Shown piece after piece: positions 24,901 to 37,068 of a stretch of DNA of 64,000 nt. The DNA is from Chenopodium formosanum. Lineage: Eukaryota; Streptophyta; Magnoliopsida; Caryophyllales; Amaranthaceae. Location of the stretch: assembly GCA_024500155.1 (NCBI GenBank), contig CM044858.1, forward strand, positions 5,270,001 through 5,334,000. Direction: 5' to 3'. Positions within the stretch are counted from its first letter, which is position 1. Each line of letters begins with the position of its first letter. Under the pieces are notes generated by a model. The model made no database searches. It saw nothing but the letters and a program-made list of their open reading frames with translations, and was not told where the DNA came from. Made by a program: the position numbers and the translations under genes.

Positions 24901-26676
24901 AGATTAAATTCAAGCTTTTGTCAAAAATTTGTACTAGTAATAAGTCTTTAATCGAGTTTGAAACAATTCACATATACTCCTCCAAGCAAGCAGGGGTAAA
25001 GTGGCATAAACATTAAACAGACTGTGGGCAGGAAACTAAATAGAGCTAAAAGCTAACTATATATGGATTAAATAGAGTAAACTTGGTTTACCTTGGCTTA
25101 AGAATTGGTCAAAGAAATTCTCAAACTTATTAAAGAAGGAGGCCAAAATGTCTTCTTTGCGTAGTTGGCAGGACATAGAGGCTATTTGTTGCAACCTTGC
25201 ATTCAAGCAAGTCGTCGGCTGTTTATTATCTACATTTAATCCAATCCCTGAAAGAGAAAAAAATGATCTTGAAGTAAGATATAGGCATACAAGTAATACA
25301 ACAGATCTTTTGTATCAAACTACAACAGGTTGGCAATAGGAAGTTATAATAATAAGTCATTGAATTGGAAAACCATTGAAAGAGGTAAATAAGAGGTTTG
25401 ACGGCATTTACCCACACTGATATTGAATTTCTTCGATTTATAAGTGGATGTGCAGAGTACCCCGCCAACCTTTAAGCCATTTAAGTAAAGGTCATTAGGC
25501 CACTTAATTTTAACCCCCAACTGAGGCAGACCATTGTTAAAACAAAGATCTTTAATAGCTTCTGTAAGTGCAAGAGAAGCAATATATTGCACTAAAGGCA
25601 CTATTCGTCCATCCTCCATTTGTAGTGTAAATGAAAACATAAGACAACCTGGTGGAGATTCCCAAACATTTGCTGACCTTCCTGCACATTTAAGCAACAA
25701 GTACACTTATCTTAGCAAGATTCACATTCCTTCGTTTGTTTAAATGAAACACTTTGATTTATTTCACATATATATAATATCAATTTTTAATTATATATAC
25801 TCCGTTACACAAGCATGTGTGATCTTGTTGGATTCGTGCCAACGATTATTTTCTAAATATCAAAAAAATAAATAAAAAATTAATTCAATTTAACTTAATA
25901 ATTTAACGACATTAATGATCAAATTTAGGCATTGACAAGCATGAAGTAGTTGTGTGTTTGGGGTTTGAAATGCTGCATAATTCAGTGAATGAGTTACAAT
26001 GTTAAGTAATTTACAACCAGTACAAACTATAAGTGAAAGTTTAGCACAACAATCAATGTAAAATGTTGAATAAACTGAAATGATAAAAGCTACTCCGTAA
26101 TATGGAATAAAGTTACCTTTGCCTTTGAATTGAACATCAGCAACACAAACTGATCCAACAGGAAGCTCACTGAAATTACTGTTACATCACCAAAAATACA
26201 ATAATGAATATGGTGATTGTAAGAGTAACAATAAACAATGAAAGAAAAGGAGAAGTAAAAGAGGGATACTGTGAAACGACGTCGTGGGTAGAAGGCAAGC
26301 GAGGAGACCAAATGAGAAAGCGTCCAAAACGACGAGTAGAAAGTGAAGTGAAGAAAGAATCCACATTAAACGATGCGTTGGTAGGTCGGGGGAGGTGAGA
26401 TTGAAGACGAAGAGATGTATTGGCATTCGTATTTGGGAATTGAAATTGACCAGCACTGTAATTAGTATTAGAATTAGAAAACAGGGAATCGGCAATATCT
26501 TTCTCGGCCGACGATTTTCCGCAGAGAAATAAGAGAAGATGATCGGAGTCCATGGCTTTCACTCTTGGAGAACGACAACTAAAACCCCGGAACATTAAAC
26601 TCAAAGGAATTGCGATTAATTGATGCCAATTATACGGAAAGTCGAAGGGAATTGCAATAAGATAAACGAATAGCAT
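20627..26676 (-). CDS. HCS1: Biotin--protein ligase (holocarboxylase synthetase), 375 aa
   Basis: Eight exons join in frame: 26676-26270, 26178-26117, 25681-25412, 25247-25092, 24705-24660, 23742-23676, 23331-23255, 20669-20627 (1128 nt). The enzyme makes biotinyl-AMP and attaches biotin to carboxylases such as acetyl-CoA carboxylase. Visible are HRFGRFLIWSPRL-like and STHDVVS blocks near the end of exon 1, the biotinyl-AMP loop GKGRSANVW (residues 155-163), KWPNDL (216-221) and KVGG (227-230), then a C-terminal domain ending DFFKGLVR. The last exon codes only 14 residues and follows a 2.6-kb intron. Two starts are plausible. Met1 gives a hydrophobic, basic leader that may target organelles; Met42 (26553), before DSDHLL, gives a 334-residue cytosolic form. 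Arabidopsis HCS1 uses two starts in the same way. Length fits the family (about 367 in Arabidopsis). Confidence 0.93.
21903..21944 (+). repeat. (CA)n microsatellite in HCS1 intron 7
   Basis: About 20 CA units with one CG interruption near the left end, inside the large last intron of HCS1. Likely to vary in length between individuals. Confidence 0.9.
22030..22810 (-). pseudogene. Decayed coding remnant in HCS1 intron 7, unidentified
   Basis: Several minus-strand pieces have protein-like composition but sit in different frames with stops between them. One is FRGETWDEFAHLTGDG at about 22770-22720. A 43-codon open piece beginning ARTIYEAAKQALEDF spans 22698-22567. VGFNDPILAPWKARVEIF lies near 22575-22520, and YEIWALDVSRSHGRPYG near 22195-22140. 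Together they look like an old gene or transposon insert broken by frameshifts. I do not recognise the family. A chance origin is possible, hence the low confidence. Confidence 0.3.
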
Positions 26677-27455
26677 CCGCCTTTGAAGTAGAAAAAGAAA
26701 AATTGAATGAGCGAGTTAAAGTTTCGACCAAAATTAAACTATGCTATAACTTATGTAGTTATGTGAGTTGAAGACAATGTCCTAGTTAATCAACGAGCTT
26801 GACAAAAAATAGTGACATTTATATATTTTTTTTTAATTTTTACTATTTTTTTTTTTTTTAAAGAATACTCCATAACTTTAATTTATGATTAAGTCATTTT
26901 TTTTTTGAAATCTACGATCATGTCATTTGATGATTGGAAAGCTTTATCAATTTCATTCAGTAACCTACTTCTAGAATTGACTTTAACAAAGAAATGAAAC
27001 ATTCACAAAACCCGTCACTAACTACCACCGTCATCATAATAGTTACTTTTTTTTTTTTGGGACTCTCACCATAGTTACTAAACGGAGTTAACAATTAAAA
27101 AGAATGTCCATGTCAGCAAGAGCAAAAGTTGTAATATTACTACTTAATCTAAGGCACATAATTTCAAAATTGCAGCTTGTACCAGATATTAACTGGGCGC
27201 TTGGGCGGACATTGCTCGAAAATCCAATAAAACTAATTCACCATTTTTACCAATTTACATGTGAATATTCTTTCATTTATAGGATGAACAATATACAATG
27301 TCCATTGCAAAAACCATAACGAGAACAAAGCAACGAAAAAGTATCCATATCTAGAACTCTAGAAGAACACAATAAAAAAGAACCAATCTAGAACTCATAT
27401 CAGCTGACCACAAAACTGAACTTACCAAGACAATGGATCAGTCCGCCAAACCCAT
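26677..27455. other. Spacer between HCS1 start and SPT16 end
   Basis: AT-rich 780 bases, with T-runs near 26830-26860 and 27050. It must contain the HCS1 promoter and 5' UTR and the SPT16 3' UTR. No ATG-started upstream frame that clearly controls HCS1 was found. No other feature seen. Confidence 0.55.
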
Positions 27456-30400
27456 CTACCTCCTACCCTTGGGACGCTTAGGCAAATTGCCGCTGCTAGG
27501 GCCAGCACGGGATTTCCCATAAGCTGCCTTCATCTTCCTTTTACGTCTCTCTTTCTCTCGCTGTCAGATTCATCTCCCCTCTCACGGTCTGCATTGCTTG
27601 CTTCTCTCTCTAGCTCTTCCCAACTCAAGCCTTTTTCATCCTCCTCTTCCTCTTCCTCCTCTTCCTCTTCGTCCTCATCAGACTCCACCAAGGATTCACT
27701 GTCAGAGGCTTCATCTTCTGACTCTGACTCAACCTCCACATCAGATGGCTCATAGCCTTTATCTGACTCTGACTCGTCAGTTTCAGAATCACTAACATCC
27801 ATGTTCAAGAATTCCCACCCTCCATCTTTTATAAATTTCTTTGGATCATCAGTGATAGTCTTCAGAATGGCACGCCAATGCAGATTCAATCTGCTCTCGT
27901 AATATTTGATATCAGTGGTATCTAGCCATTCTTTGATGCTCTCCAAAGAACTGGTGGGGATAGAATCAATTCGGAACACATCTTTCTTAAAATCCTTGAA
28001 TATGATTGTCATGTCGAAATTCTTCTGCCCAAAGCCTACTCTCTCCAAGTTAACTATCTCAATCTCATTCAGGGTGATCACAAGGAAGGGTGTCTCAATC
28101 AGCTCAACAATACAGCTTGAAGTGGGGACAATGAAAGCAGAAGCCTTGTATGGTACACCATGGAAGCCAAGCTCCCTCAAAGGCATATCAAACTCCAGGT
28201 CAAGATCTTTAAACTGTGGCATCCCCCAAAGTTCATTAACCCTGGTGACAAAATTTTGGAAATCCATGCTGATTTTGTTCTTCCTGTCTCTTTCTCGCTG
28301 TTCTTCTTCAATCTCATCAGGATCATAGGCAGACCGTCTACCACCACCCAGGGACTGGACCATTTCCATCACTTCAACGTAAAACTGCACATCCTTGGTC
28401 TTTTTGTTACCCACCATTATATGATTGTGAAGGTGGAAATGAAGAAGAGTTATCATCTCATTTTCAGCAGGCTGGAAGAATGCATGCTTGATATTAGCAA
28501 ACATGATATCAACATGCTCATCTGGCCTGGAGATAGAAAACCGAAATCCATTCACATGTGCTTCTAGAGCACCATACCTTTTTACCCGTCCACTAAAAGC
28601 AGGGCGGACTAATAGATCACAGAGTTTCATTGGCTTGGATCTGTTTTGAGCAATTACAAGTTTTTCCTGAGTGACCAAGGTGGCCCTCTCAGCCCTCTCA
28701 GACTCCCTAGTAGCAACCTGCCGCCGAAGCGTCTTTATCTGCGTAACCACCTCTTTCACATGGCTAGAGTCTTTTGAACGGAATGAAACTTCCTTCACAA
28801 ATATTGCCCCCTGATTCTTCAAAGAATTCGCATCGTGTGGACTAAAAGGTGTGCCTGGAACGTTAAAAATTATCCGGAAATACCAATTGTGATTGGTTTC
28901 TGACTGACTGATTATACTCTTCACAGTGGCAATGTGGAAAGGGACCATGCTTCCATAGATGGGCAGTAAAATTGCCTCATTCTTCTGATCAACCTGAATC
29001 ATCATTTCACCCCTTGGTTGTGGAAGATCATTTACATTCTTGTAAGCTACCAGCTCTGTTGAAGATCTTGATGAAGAACGATTATCTCCTGCCCCTGCAC
29101 CACCACCAGCAAGTCGCCGAGCAGTTTCTTCATTCTTTTGACGAGCAAGTTCTGCTTGATGCTGCCTCCTAAGCTCTTCTCTATTAATCTCCCCATGATC
29201 CGACCTTAGAGTAGTTTTTGTAGGAACAGCATCAGCCTCATTGACCTTGCGCTTGGCCTGTGGAAGACAAAAATTGGCAGGGTAATCAAGTGAGAAGAAA
29301 ACACAGATAAAAGGAATCATATATAAATTGTTTGTACAAAGTAGCCACATATTCAGCTTATTGCCCATGTATCTCCCACCAATACTTTAACTTTTAGTAG
29401 AGCAATGGATGGCAGAAACTGAATATATGCAGAGCATGCAATAGAAACATATAACATCACAAGCAGCATCCAAGATGTCTTTTCCAAAAAATGCCTAGCC
29501 ATCATCACAATCATTGTAAGTTTTACTCTAGTGGCTCATCATGTCAGAAGACATAGATCAACAATCCAACATCAAAAGATTAAGTTCCCAGAAAGCCCAG
29601 TAAAGCAACTAGAAACAAAGTGAAGTGCATCTAAAGAGGTCACTATAAAAGGCAGCAATGAATAACTACACAGAAACCTTTTAACTCATACAGCGTGAAA
29701 CAAAACAAGTTCGAAACTGACATACACAGGACTCCATTATTTCAGGCTTCCCTCCCAAAGTCACTCCATTTTCCAAAACTCACATAAACCTTTTCTTTTC
29801 CCAATTTACAACTACTTAATTTAATATTTCAGTTTCTATCTCTATTAAAATTAAAAAAGAACAGAAAAAACTTGTTACTTTGGCCACTGCTAAACTCTCT
29901 TTACAATGATCCCATGAAAAATTAAGGTTGTCTGCTGTCCAGTGTCCAATATAACTCTACATCTTTTGGATAATGGATAAAGTTATTTGAGGAGTGTTAT
30001 TCCCTACCCCACTTTTCCTATTCCATCCCTTTGATATTTCCGGGTAATCTTCATACTTAAGATTTTTTCCTCATCAAATTTCCTAGCATTCGTATTTCTC
30101 TTATGAGCAAGCTCATGAATCAATGTAAAAAATAAAATTACTTTATGATTGTTGGTTATGTTTGCTTGCTTGGTGCGACAGTCTCAATTTAATCAAAAAG
30201 TAATGAAACTTTAGATCTACTTCCAAAATTTCAATTAATTGCATTTAAAAGTAGAGATTTATATACATGTATTATTTACATACACTAATTAAGAAGCCAG
30301 AGCAAGGCTCAGGTATTACCTAATTAGACAATGATCACAGCACCAAGGTGCACCATGAGGAAGAGCAATCAATCACATATTCAAACTCTTGATATTAAAC

Positions 30401-32226
30401 CTCTTAAAGATCACATACAGATCTCTCATGCAGAGAGCAATGAGTATTGTAACAAATTAAGATTACAAGTGACATTATCAATTTGTCACAGAACATAATA
30501 AGTTTATAGTGTATGAAGGCCACAAACATAATGGAATTCAACATAGATGACATATAACTGTTACAAAAATCATTCATCTGATGCAATGATAATTATAATT
30601 CTTCAGTATATCTCATATATTCTGAAGCAATTTACTCCAATACACAATCTTTTTTCTTTCTATGCTATCAACCTTTTACAACAATAAATTTTTATACCAT
30701 GTTCTTACATTAAACATAAAAGTACATGCTAGTCATCAATAACACTTGAGAAAAATTTCATAAACAACATGCTGCAAATATTTGAAAATATGAAAGTAAA
30801 AGGTGTAACTGAATTAACCACAAACCAGCATAACAGCACACTAAAAACTCTATTCTTCCAGTAAAATTCTGTTCAAAAACATTACCTTGGGTGGCTCAAC
30901 CTCTTCCTCTTCTTCATTGAATGAGTAAGCAACATCCTTCAATGCTTTAGAGCTCAATGCAGTCGTAATTTCCGGGCCCTTCTCCCCAACAATGACAGTA
31001 TCAGCTAAAAGCAAGGCAAAGTTCTGGCTTTTGGGGTTACTTGCCTGAGTCTTCATGTTCTGAAACCCTAAAACAACATTAAAAACCATTCCTGCCTTCA
31101 ACTCCCTGTCATTGTTAGCATTCAAGTTCAAACCCGACTCCCTAAATTCAAGACCAATACCAGTACCCGCTGATTTAGTCAAATTCGCCACCAATCCCGG
31201 GTCCTCTTTCTCAACCACAGCAAGAGCAGCAAGGTAAACATCATTAGCTTTATTCCCCGGCTTAAGAGCAGCAATGGCTGCTTCTTGTGCCTTAAGCAAA
31301 ACCTCATATGCCTTACTCTGATCCGAATTAGCATCAATCAAGACGGTCCTTGCTACATTGGAACAATAGCTATTATACCTAGAGCCAACAGCACAAACAA
31401 TGACACTAGCAGGCTCATAATACAAATTATCATCATTACTCGAAGCACTCGGCCTCAAATCAAACTTGCCACCACTCTGAATTATCGGAGGGTAACAAAT
31501 GTCCACATTTTCCGCCTTCAACTTCACCTTAATTTTAATAGGATCCAAAATCACTTTCTCAGTTTCATTCATCATCGCCGAATGCGTCAGCTTCTTCTCC
31601 TCGTCGATAACCCTCTCCAAATTAGGAACAACATAAGTCTTCATCACAGACGCCGTCAAGAACGCCGCCTTCTTAACATTCACCAATTCTCCAGCATCCT
31701 TGACAGCAAACAACTCGGACAATCCGTTAGCAACATCAGTCAAGTCGATACCCGAATTCTTCAGTTTCCCAACTCACATTTCCAGTAACCCTCCTTCTGG
31801 AGCTTCCTTGGACAGGTACCCAACCAAGGGCTTCTCCTCTGACGCACGCAGACTCTTCAAAATAGTATCCATATGCGACGAGCCGTCTTCGCCTTTTCTC
31901 TTAATATATGTCAACACTTCAATTCCTTGGGCATCCTTCGCTGCTTTCTTCACGACTTCGAGCAACAACGCTTTCTTCTGGCTACAGAGGAAATGAATCT
32001 GCTTCTTCGTGAACACCATAATTGTATCAGGAAACTCGTAACCTAGAAGCCATATGTTTAGCGCCGATGATTTCAAGTATCGCAAATCTTCCGACGCTGG
32101 CGGCGTTGCAATTGCTAACGCCTTAGCATCTCTCCATAAATCTCGATTGTTTTTCCAGTTTGAGTAGAGAGCCTTCAATCTCTTCGAAAAATTGTCCAAA
32201 TTGATTTGGTATGAATTCGTCGACAT
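27456..32226 (-). pseudogene. SPT16: FACT complex subunit SPT16 with in-frame TGA and 3' frameshift
   Basis: Two coding exons, 32226-30886 (447 codons) and 29257-27456, separated by a 1.6-kb intron. SPT16 with SSRP1/POB3 forms FACT, which moves H2A-H2B dimers during transcription and replication. Visible are the aminopeptidase-like N-terminal domain (VGSRYNSYCSNVAR, AGTGIGLEFRESGLNLN), the dimerisation and middle domains (RQHQAELARQKNEETARRLA, FNVPGTPFSPHDANSLKNQG, ATLVTQEKL, HFHLHNHIMVGNKKTKDVQF) and an acidic C-tail. Length is about 1,050 residues, as in the family. Two lesions are seen. Codon 151 is TGA (31776-31774) where homologues have Trp (LLEM-W-x-x-KLKNSG), with the frame intact on both sides. 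A one-base loss at about 27551-27566, in a GA-rich stretch, shifts the frame, so translation would stop at 27530 instead of at 27456 after the basic tail (KMKAAYGKSRAG). This is either a decaying duplicate or an assembly error in a live gene; the rest of the reading frame is well conserved. Confidence 0.9.
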
Positions 32227-32704
32227 CGCTTGCTTCGAGTTTTGTGGGCGATTGAGATGCTCAATTAACAAAATTCAACTGAAAATTTCGAAGACGAAGA
32301 AATTGATGGAATATTAGGGTTTCATACGGAGAGGGAGATATCAAATTCATCAAATTTGATGAAACTCTGAAATTGAAGAGAGTGAGTGGAGTTATGAAGA
32401 AGAGAGAGAAACAGAGAATGGCGAATTGTTTTTATAGTTTTGGCAAGAGAAAAAAAAAGAGGGAGAGCTGACTGGAATTTGCGTGGGCCAGGGTTTTGTG
32501 TTTTGAGTTAAACAGAGTAGTTTTCTTTTTTTAAAAAAAACAATAAATTTCCTCAAAAAATAAAACAATAAAATAGTTTCTTTTTAAAAATACAATAAAA
32601 TAGTTTCCTCAAAAAAATACAAGAGTATAGTTTAAAAAAAAAACAAAAAAACAAAAAAGTTAAACAAAGTAGGGAAAGACTGAGACTGAGAAGAAGGTAA
32701 AAGC
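32227..32704. promoter_or_regulatory. Shared divergent promoter of SPT16 and ASHR1 (478 bp between ATGs)
   Basis: The start codons of the minus-strand SPT16 (32226) and the plus-strand ASHR1 (32705) are only 478 bp apart, so both promoters and 5' UTRs lie here. The SPT16 side is GA-rich (GAGAGTGAG, GAAGAGAGAGAAA around 32370-32470), and the ASHR1 side is A-rich (32520-32660). No clear TATA box was assigned. Confidence 0.7.
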
Positions 32705-35700
32705 ATGGAGGAGGAGTTGCAGAGATATCTATCGGAAAAAGGGCTTTCCGTTTCAGTTTTGCCGGAGAAAGGACGTTGTCTTTTCATCGACAGGAACTTT
32801 TCTCCAGGTTTTTTTTTTCTTCCTTTCTAATTTTCAAGGAAAGATCAACCCATTTTCTTGCATTGCTTTGCTAGAGTCATCGTGATGTTTACATTTATCA
32901 ATTAATCATTGGGTTTATCCCTCTAATTTTACCTATTAATTACTCAAACTGCTGCAACAAACCCCAAACTGCCATGCTCCACTTTTTACAATCTTAGCTG
33001 GGAATGCAGGTAAGGTGTTTGTCAAAATTACCCAAACATTATTACTCAATATACGATTACTGGGACAACTGTAATTAGATTTTCATGATTCATCTTTGGT
33101 GTCACTAAGTATACCCAAAATTCATGTAATCCCCTGTAACAGAAATACTGCAACTTTTGTTCCAATTCTATAGCTATATGTACATGCTATACTTTACTTG
33201 GGTTCTTACCCTATTCAGACCATAATCTTAATTTGCTATGGTGCATCTTAGCAAACTAAATTCCGATCAACTGTTATTTATCATGATCAACGGATAACAA
33301 AGGATGGGATGTGTTGCCACTAGTGGGAATGTGGGATTACCAATTAAGGATCTTTGCCTACTAGTTACATTTTTTTTTTGTACCTAATTCTTATCAGCAT
33401 GCGCCTCCTGCAGGTGAGATTGTCATAAGCCAACAACCTTATGTTTCTGTGCCAAAAGACTCGTCCGGTGCCTCAAGATGTGAAGTCTGTTTTTCTTCTG
33501 ATAAACTCAAGAAGTGTTCTGCTTGTCATTTTGTGTGGTATTGTGGGAGTAATTGCCAGGTATTTTCATTGTTTTCTTTCATCAATGTGTATGTAATAGA
33601 TAAGAATAATTGGAATTAGTGATATTAACTTGCACCTAATTTTGGGCTAAAGTGCTTAAGTTCATCTAGAAATGGAGAAAACATCACAAATGGAATTTTT
33701 AATTTATATGTTCATCATCTCAGCCTAATCCATGCTGAAATTTATGTTTATTGTTGTTCCCTTGCCAGAAATCAGATTGGATGTTCCATCGTGTTGAATG
33801 CCAGGCACTCTTAAAGCTTGAAAAGGAAAGGCTAAAGTACCTCACACCCTCTATACGCTTGATGGTTAAGCTTTACTTGAGGAAAAAGCTGCAGGATGAA
33901 AAGGTTGAGTATCTTGCATACCTCCATGATATTATAAAATAGTAATCTGTGATGAAATTCTTGAAATAATACCTGCAAAGTATACTCATATTCCTTGTTA
34001 AGGTTGTTCTTGTTCAGCGTACCTTTTCTTTCTCCTTACTTCTATTGCTGTCCTGGCAGTAATTGTCATAATTTAGAATCTATGTCAATTGTTTGATTTG
34101 GGAAGTCATCAGTTCTAATATATAATTATCTAGCAAGCCAACCAACTTATCCTGTTCTGAAAGAATTTATTTTCTGAATTTAAATTGATAACTCATGCGT
34201 TTTTCTTTTGGCAGGTTATACCAACTACTGTGACTGATAACTACAACTTGGTGGAGGCATTAGTATCTCGTATCCTCTTGTATGTTCCACAAAATGTGTA
34301 GAACCTTTTTTTTTTTTTTTTGAGTAAAAGGAGAGACTGTGTTTGGGGACTGGGGGTGGGATTTTGGGGTCTAGGAAGTACAGTAATTATTGACTGAGAA
34401 AAAGAGCTGGAATTCATGGGTGCTTCAGTTTTATCAATTAACCTCTTCTTGACATAATCTTACTCACCTTTGTTGTTTTGCTTAACCATATTTCCTTGAA
34501 GATATGTCTGAGATTGATGAGAAGCAGCTGGTTTTATATGCACAGATGGCCAATCTTGTTAGTGTGATACTTCAGTGGCCTGGCCTGAAACTGAAAGAAG
34601 TTGCAGAGAACTTTTCCAAGGTTTTCTGTTGAAACTTGCAGTTGGCTAATCATTGGAATGTATGCATTGCCCTGGATGTGCTCTGACATTGATTTCTTGA
34701 TTTGATAGAGCTTAGACTTCCAGCCATTCGGCAGCCAATCTATGCTAAATTTATCGCTGTTTTATTATGACATCAGCTTGATCCTTGTTCAAACTAAAAC
34801 ACCTTTAACAAAAAAATCTATGTAATTATGTTTCTATCCATGTATCACTAAATCAAATGCTAGCTTTATCAGATTCCAAGTGAGGTTAAATAGGTTATCA
34901 TAATTCATTCTTCATTAGAGATACTTCAATTCTTTGTTACTAGAAAATTCTCAAATTTGAGTTTGGACCTGGCTCTCATATACTCATTGTTCTATGTTGT
35001 CGCAGCTTGCTTGCAATGTACATAGTATATGCGATTCAGAACTTAGACCTCTGGGTATAGGACTATATCCTGTTATATCTATCATCAATCACAGGTAATT
35101 TGGCTACTTTTTTTTTTTTTTTTCCACTGTTGTTTGTTCAATCTCTGGAACTGCAAGTGCTCATTGGTTATAGTACTTCAGTTGCTTGCCAAATGCAGTA
35201 TTGATGTTTGATGGAAAACAAGCCGTGGTTCGTGCGGTGCAACCTATACCTAAAGGTACTGAGGTAACTAGATATTATTTGATTAGCTCTTTTTCATTTT
35301 TTCATACAGCCATTACTTTGAATAGTGTGAGAATAGCTGCAGTATTACACAAATCATGCTTGTATCCTTCTGGCCATTCCGTCTGTAATTGTAAGCTGAG
35401 CCCTCCCCCCCCCCCCCAAAAAAAAAAAAAAAAGAAAAAAAAAGGGGAAATGAGAATTGACGAGGGTGACATGTTGAACAGTTGAAGTTTTTGGTGCTCT
35501 TGAAGGTACTAATAAGTTACATAGAAACTGCTGGAAGCACCATGACTCGACAAAAGGCTCTAAAAGAACAGTACTTATTCAGCTGCTCATGTCCTCGTTG
35601 CATTATATTAGTAAGTGCCTCAAATTATGTCATTTTGCATTAATCACTCTGAAGCTTATGGTGGAAGCTTGTTACTTTCTGCTGTTTAACATTGACCCAT

Positions 35701-37068
35701 TGCATCATATCAAAGGGGCAATGCGAAGATATTCGAGAAAGTGCTATATTGGAGGGTTATGGATGTGTCAATAATGCATGCATGGGATTTTTGCTCAGGG
35801 ATTCAGGTAAATACGTTTTTTAGAAAATTCGTGAACATTACATGGGTACCTAACATCAGTTATCATTTTCTAATATGTAGATAACAAGGCGTTCATATGT
35901 CAACAATGTGGCCATGTGAGGAAACTGGAAGATATTAAAAAGATTGCAAGTGAAGTGAAAACTCTTTCTGAAAAGGCAGAGATTTCCCTCAAATCAGGAA
36001 GTATCCTTTTTTTTTTTTTTTTTGAAACTGGAAAATTAGGCTAGTTTTTATGGCATCCTGCTGTAGTGTTTATTTGTTGCTTTATAACCCCCCCCCCCCC
36101 CCCAAAAAAAAAAAGGAATTACTTTTTATTCTATTAGATCCAGATGGAGGTGGTTCTTTGACAGAGTTCAGATTATGAAGAAGCTGGTTCTTTGTATAAG
36201 ACAGTTGAAAGGTTACAATTAAATTTATGCCATCCATTATCTCTTAATCTAATGCGCACACGAGATAATCTCCTAAAGGTAAATCTTGATCTTGTATATT
36301 TTATCCCTTGCAATATTATCTAGTTCAGCATAAATAAACAATTGATAAGATTAAACTCAAAGAGTACTAACACAAACACATAGTGGAGACATTGGAGCTC
36401 TAGAAGACTCACAATAGTCACAAAGCCCTAACAGAAATCAGAAAACTTGAACTAACTATGACAGTAAACTTTTGATGATTTTAACGTGCAAGTCCCAAAT
36501 GTATTTTCTCAATATCAGATATATATGGAGCTGAAAAACTGGAAGGATGCGCTGGATTATTGCAGATTGACTCTTCCTGTGTATGAAAGTAGGCCTCAAG
36601 ATCCATACACTCTTTACCACCCCCCCGCCTCCTCTCTTTTTTGATTTTTTTTTTTTAAAAAAAAATTGGGACTAATGATGTCTAACTTTCCGGTGATTGT
36701 CCTGCAGAGGTTTACCTTGGTTGTCATCCTATGCTTGGGTTGCAATATTATACATGTGGAAAGCTTGAATGGTAAGAATATTCTCTCTTGAAGTTAAGCA
36801 CTTTGTGTTCATTTGGAGACAGTATGATCAAGAGGTTATGCTCTTCCAAGATAGATTGCCTTATCTTTGTACCCTTAATTGAGAAAGGCTATGTGCATAC
36901 AGGTTACTTGGGGAGACTGCAAATTGTGTTAGATCATTAACCAAGGCACTGGATATTTTGCGACTGACCCATGGGACAAATACGCCATTTATGAAGGAGC
37001 TGCTTTACAAGCTAGAGGAAGCCCGTGCTGAAGCCTCTTTCAAACTTAAATCCCTTGTTGAAGACTGA
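32705..37068 (+). CDS. ASHR1: ASHR1-like MYND/SET-domain protein (SMYD class), 483 aa
   Basis: Fourteen exons join in frame: 32705-32807, 33414-33559, 33769-33903, 34215-34269, 34502-34620, 35006-35094, 35182-35263, 35506-35610, 35716-35806, 35881-36000, 36172-36278, 36519-36588, 36708-36771, 36903-37068 (1452 nt). The SET domain is split by a MYND zinc finger (CEVC, CSACHFVWYC, C-x-KSDW-x3-H-x3-C). It resumes with NHSCLPNA, the cofactor-binding NHSC motif split across exons 6-7, and ISYIETAG, then a post-SET cysteine group (CSCPRC) and a helical TPR-like C-terminus. The family comprises putative lysine methyltransferases related to animal SMYD3; the substrate is not deducible. The length matches Arabidopsis ASHR1 (about 480). 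The exon 11 acceptor was chosen at 36171 because the earlier AG (36137) runs into a stop. C-runs followed by A-runs lie in introns 7 and 10. Confidence 0.93.
35405..35433 (+). repeat. C13 run followed by A16, in ASHR1 intron 7
   Basis: Thirteen C then sixteen A, in the transcript sense of ASHR1, between exons 7 and 8. Confidence 0.85.
36088..36114 (+). repeat. C16 run followed by A11, in ASHR1 intron 10
   Basis: Sixteen C then eleven A, about 60 bases before the exon 11 acceptor of ASHR1. Same CnAn arrangement as at 9137 and 35405. Confidence 0.85.

Noticed and set aside
27598..28567. Plus-strand open frames of up to 140 codons
   Set aside because: Antisense to the conserved SPT16 coding exon; they reflect its codon use.
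31285..31996. Plus-strand open frames of 98 and 167 codons
   Set aside because: Antisense to SPT16 exon 1, with no family resemblance.
36137..36171. Earlier acceptor for ASHR1 exon 11
   Set aside because: Using it puts a TGA in frame at the start of YEEAGSLYK; the AG at 36171 keeps the frame and family similarity.
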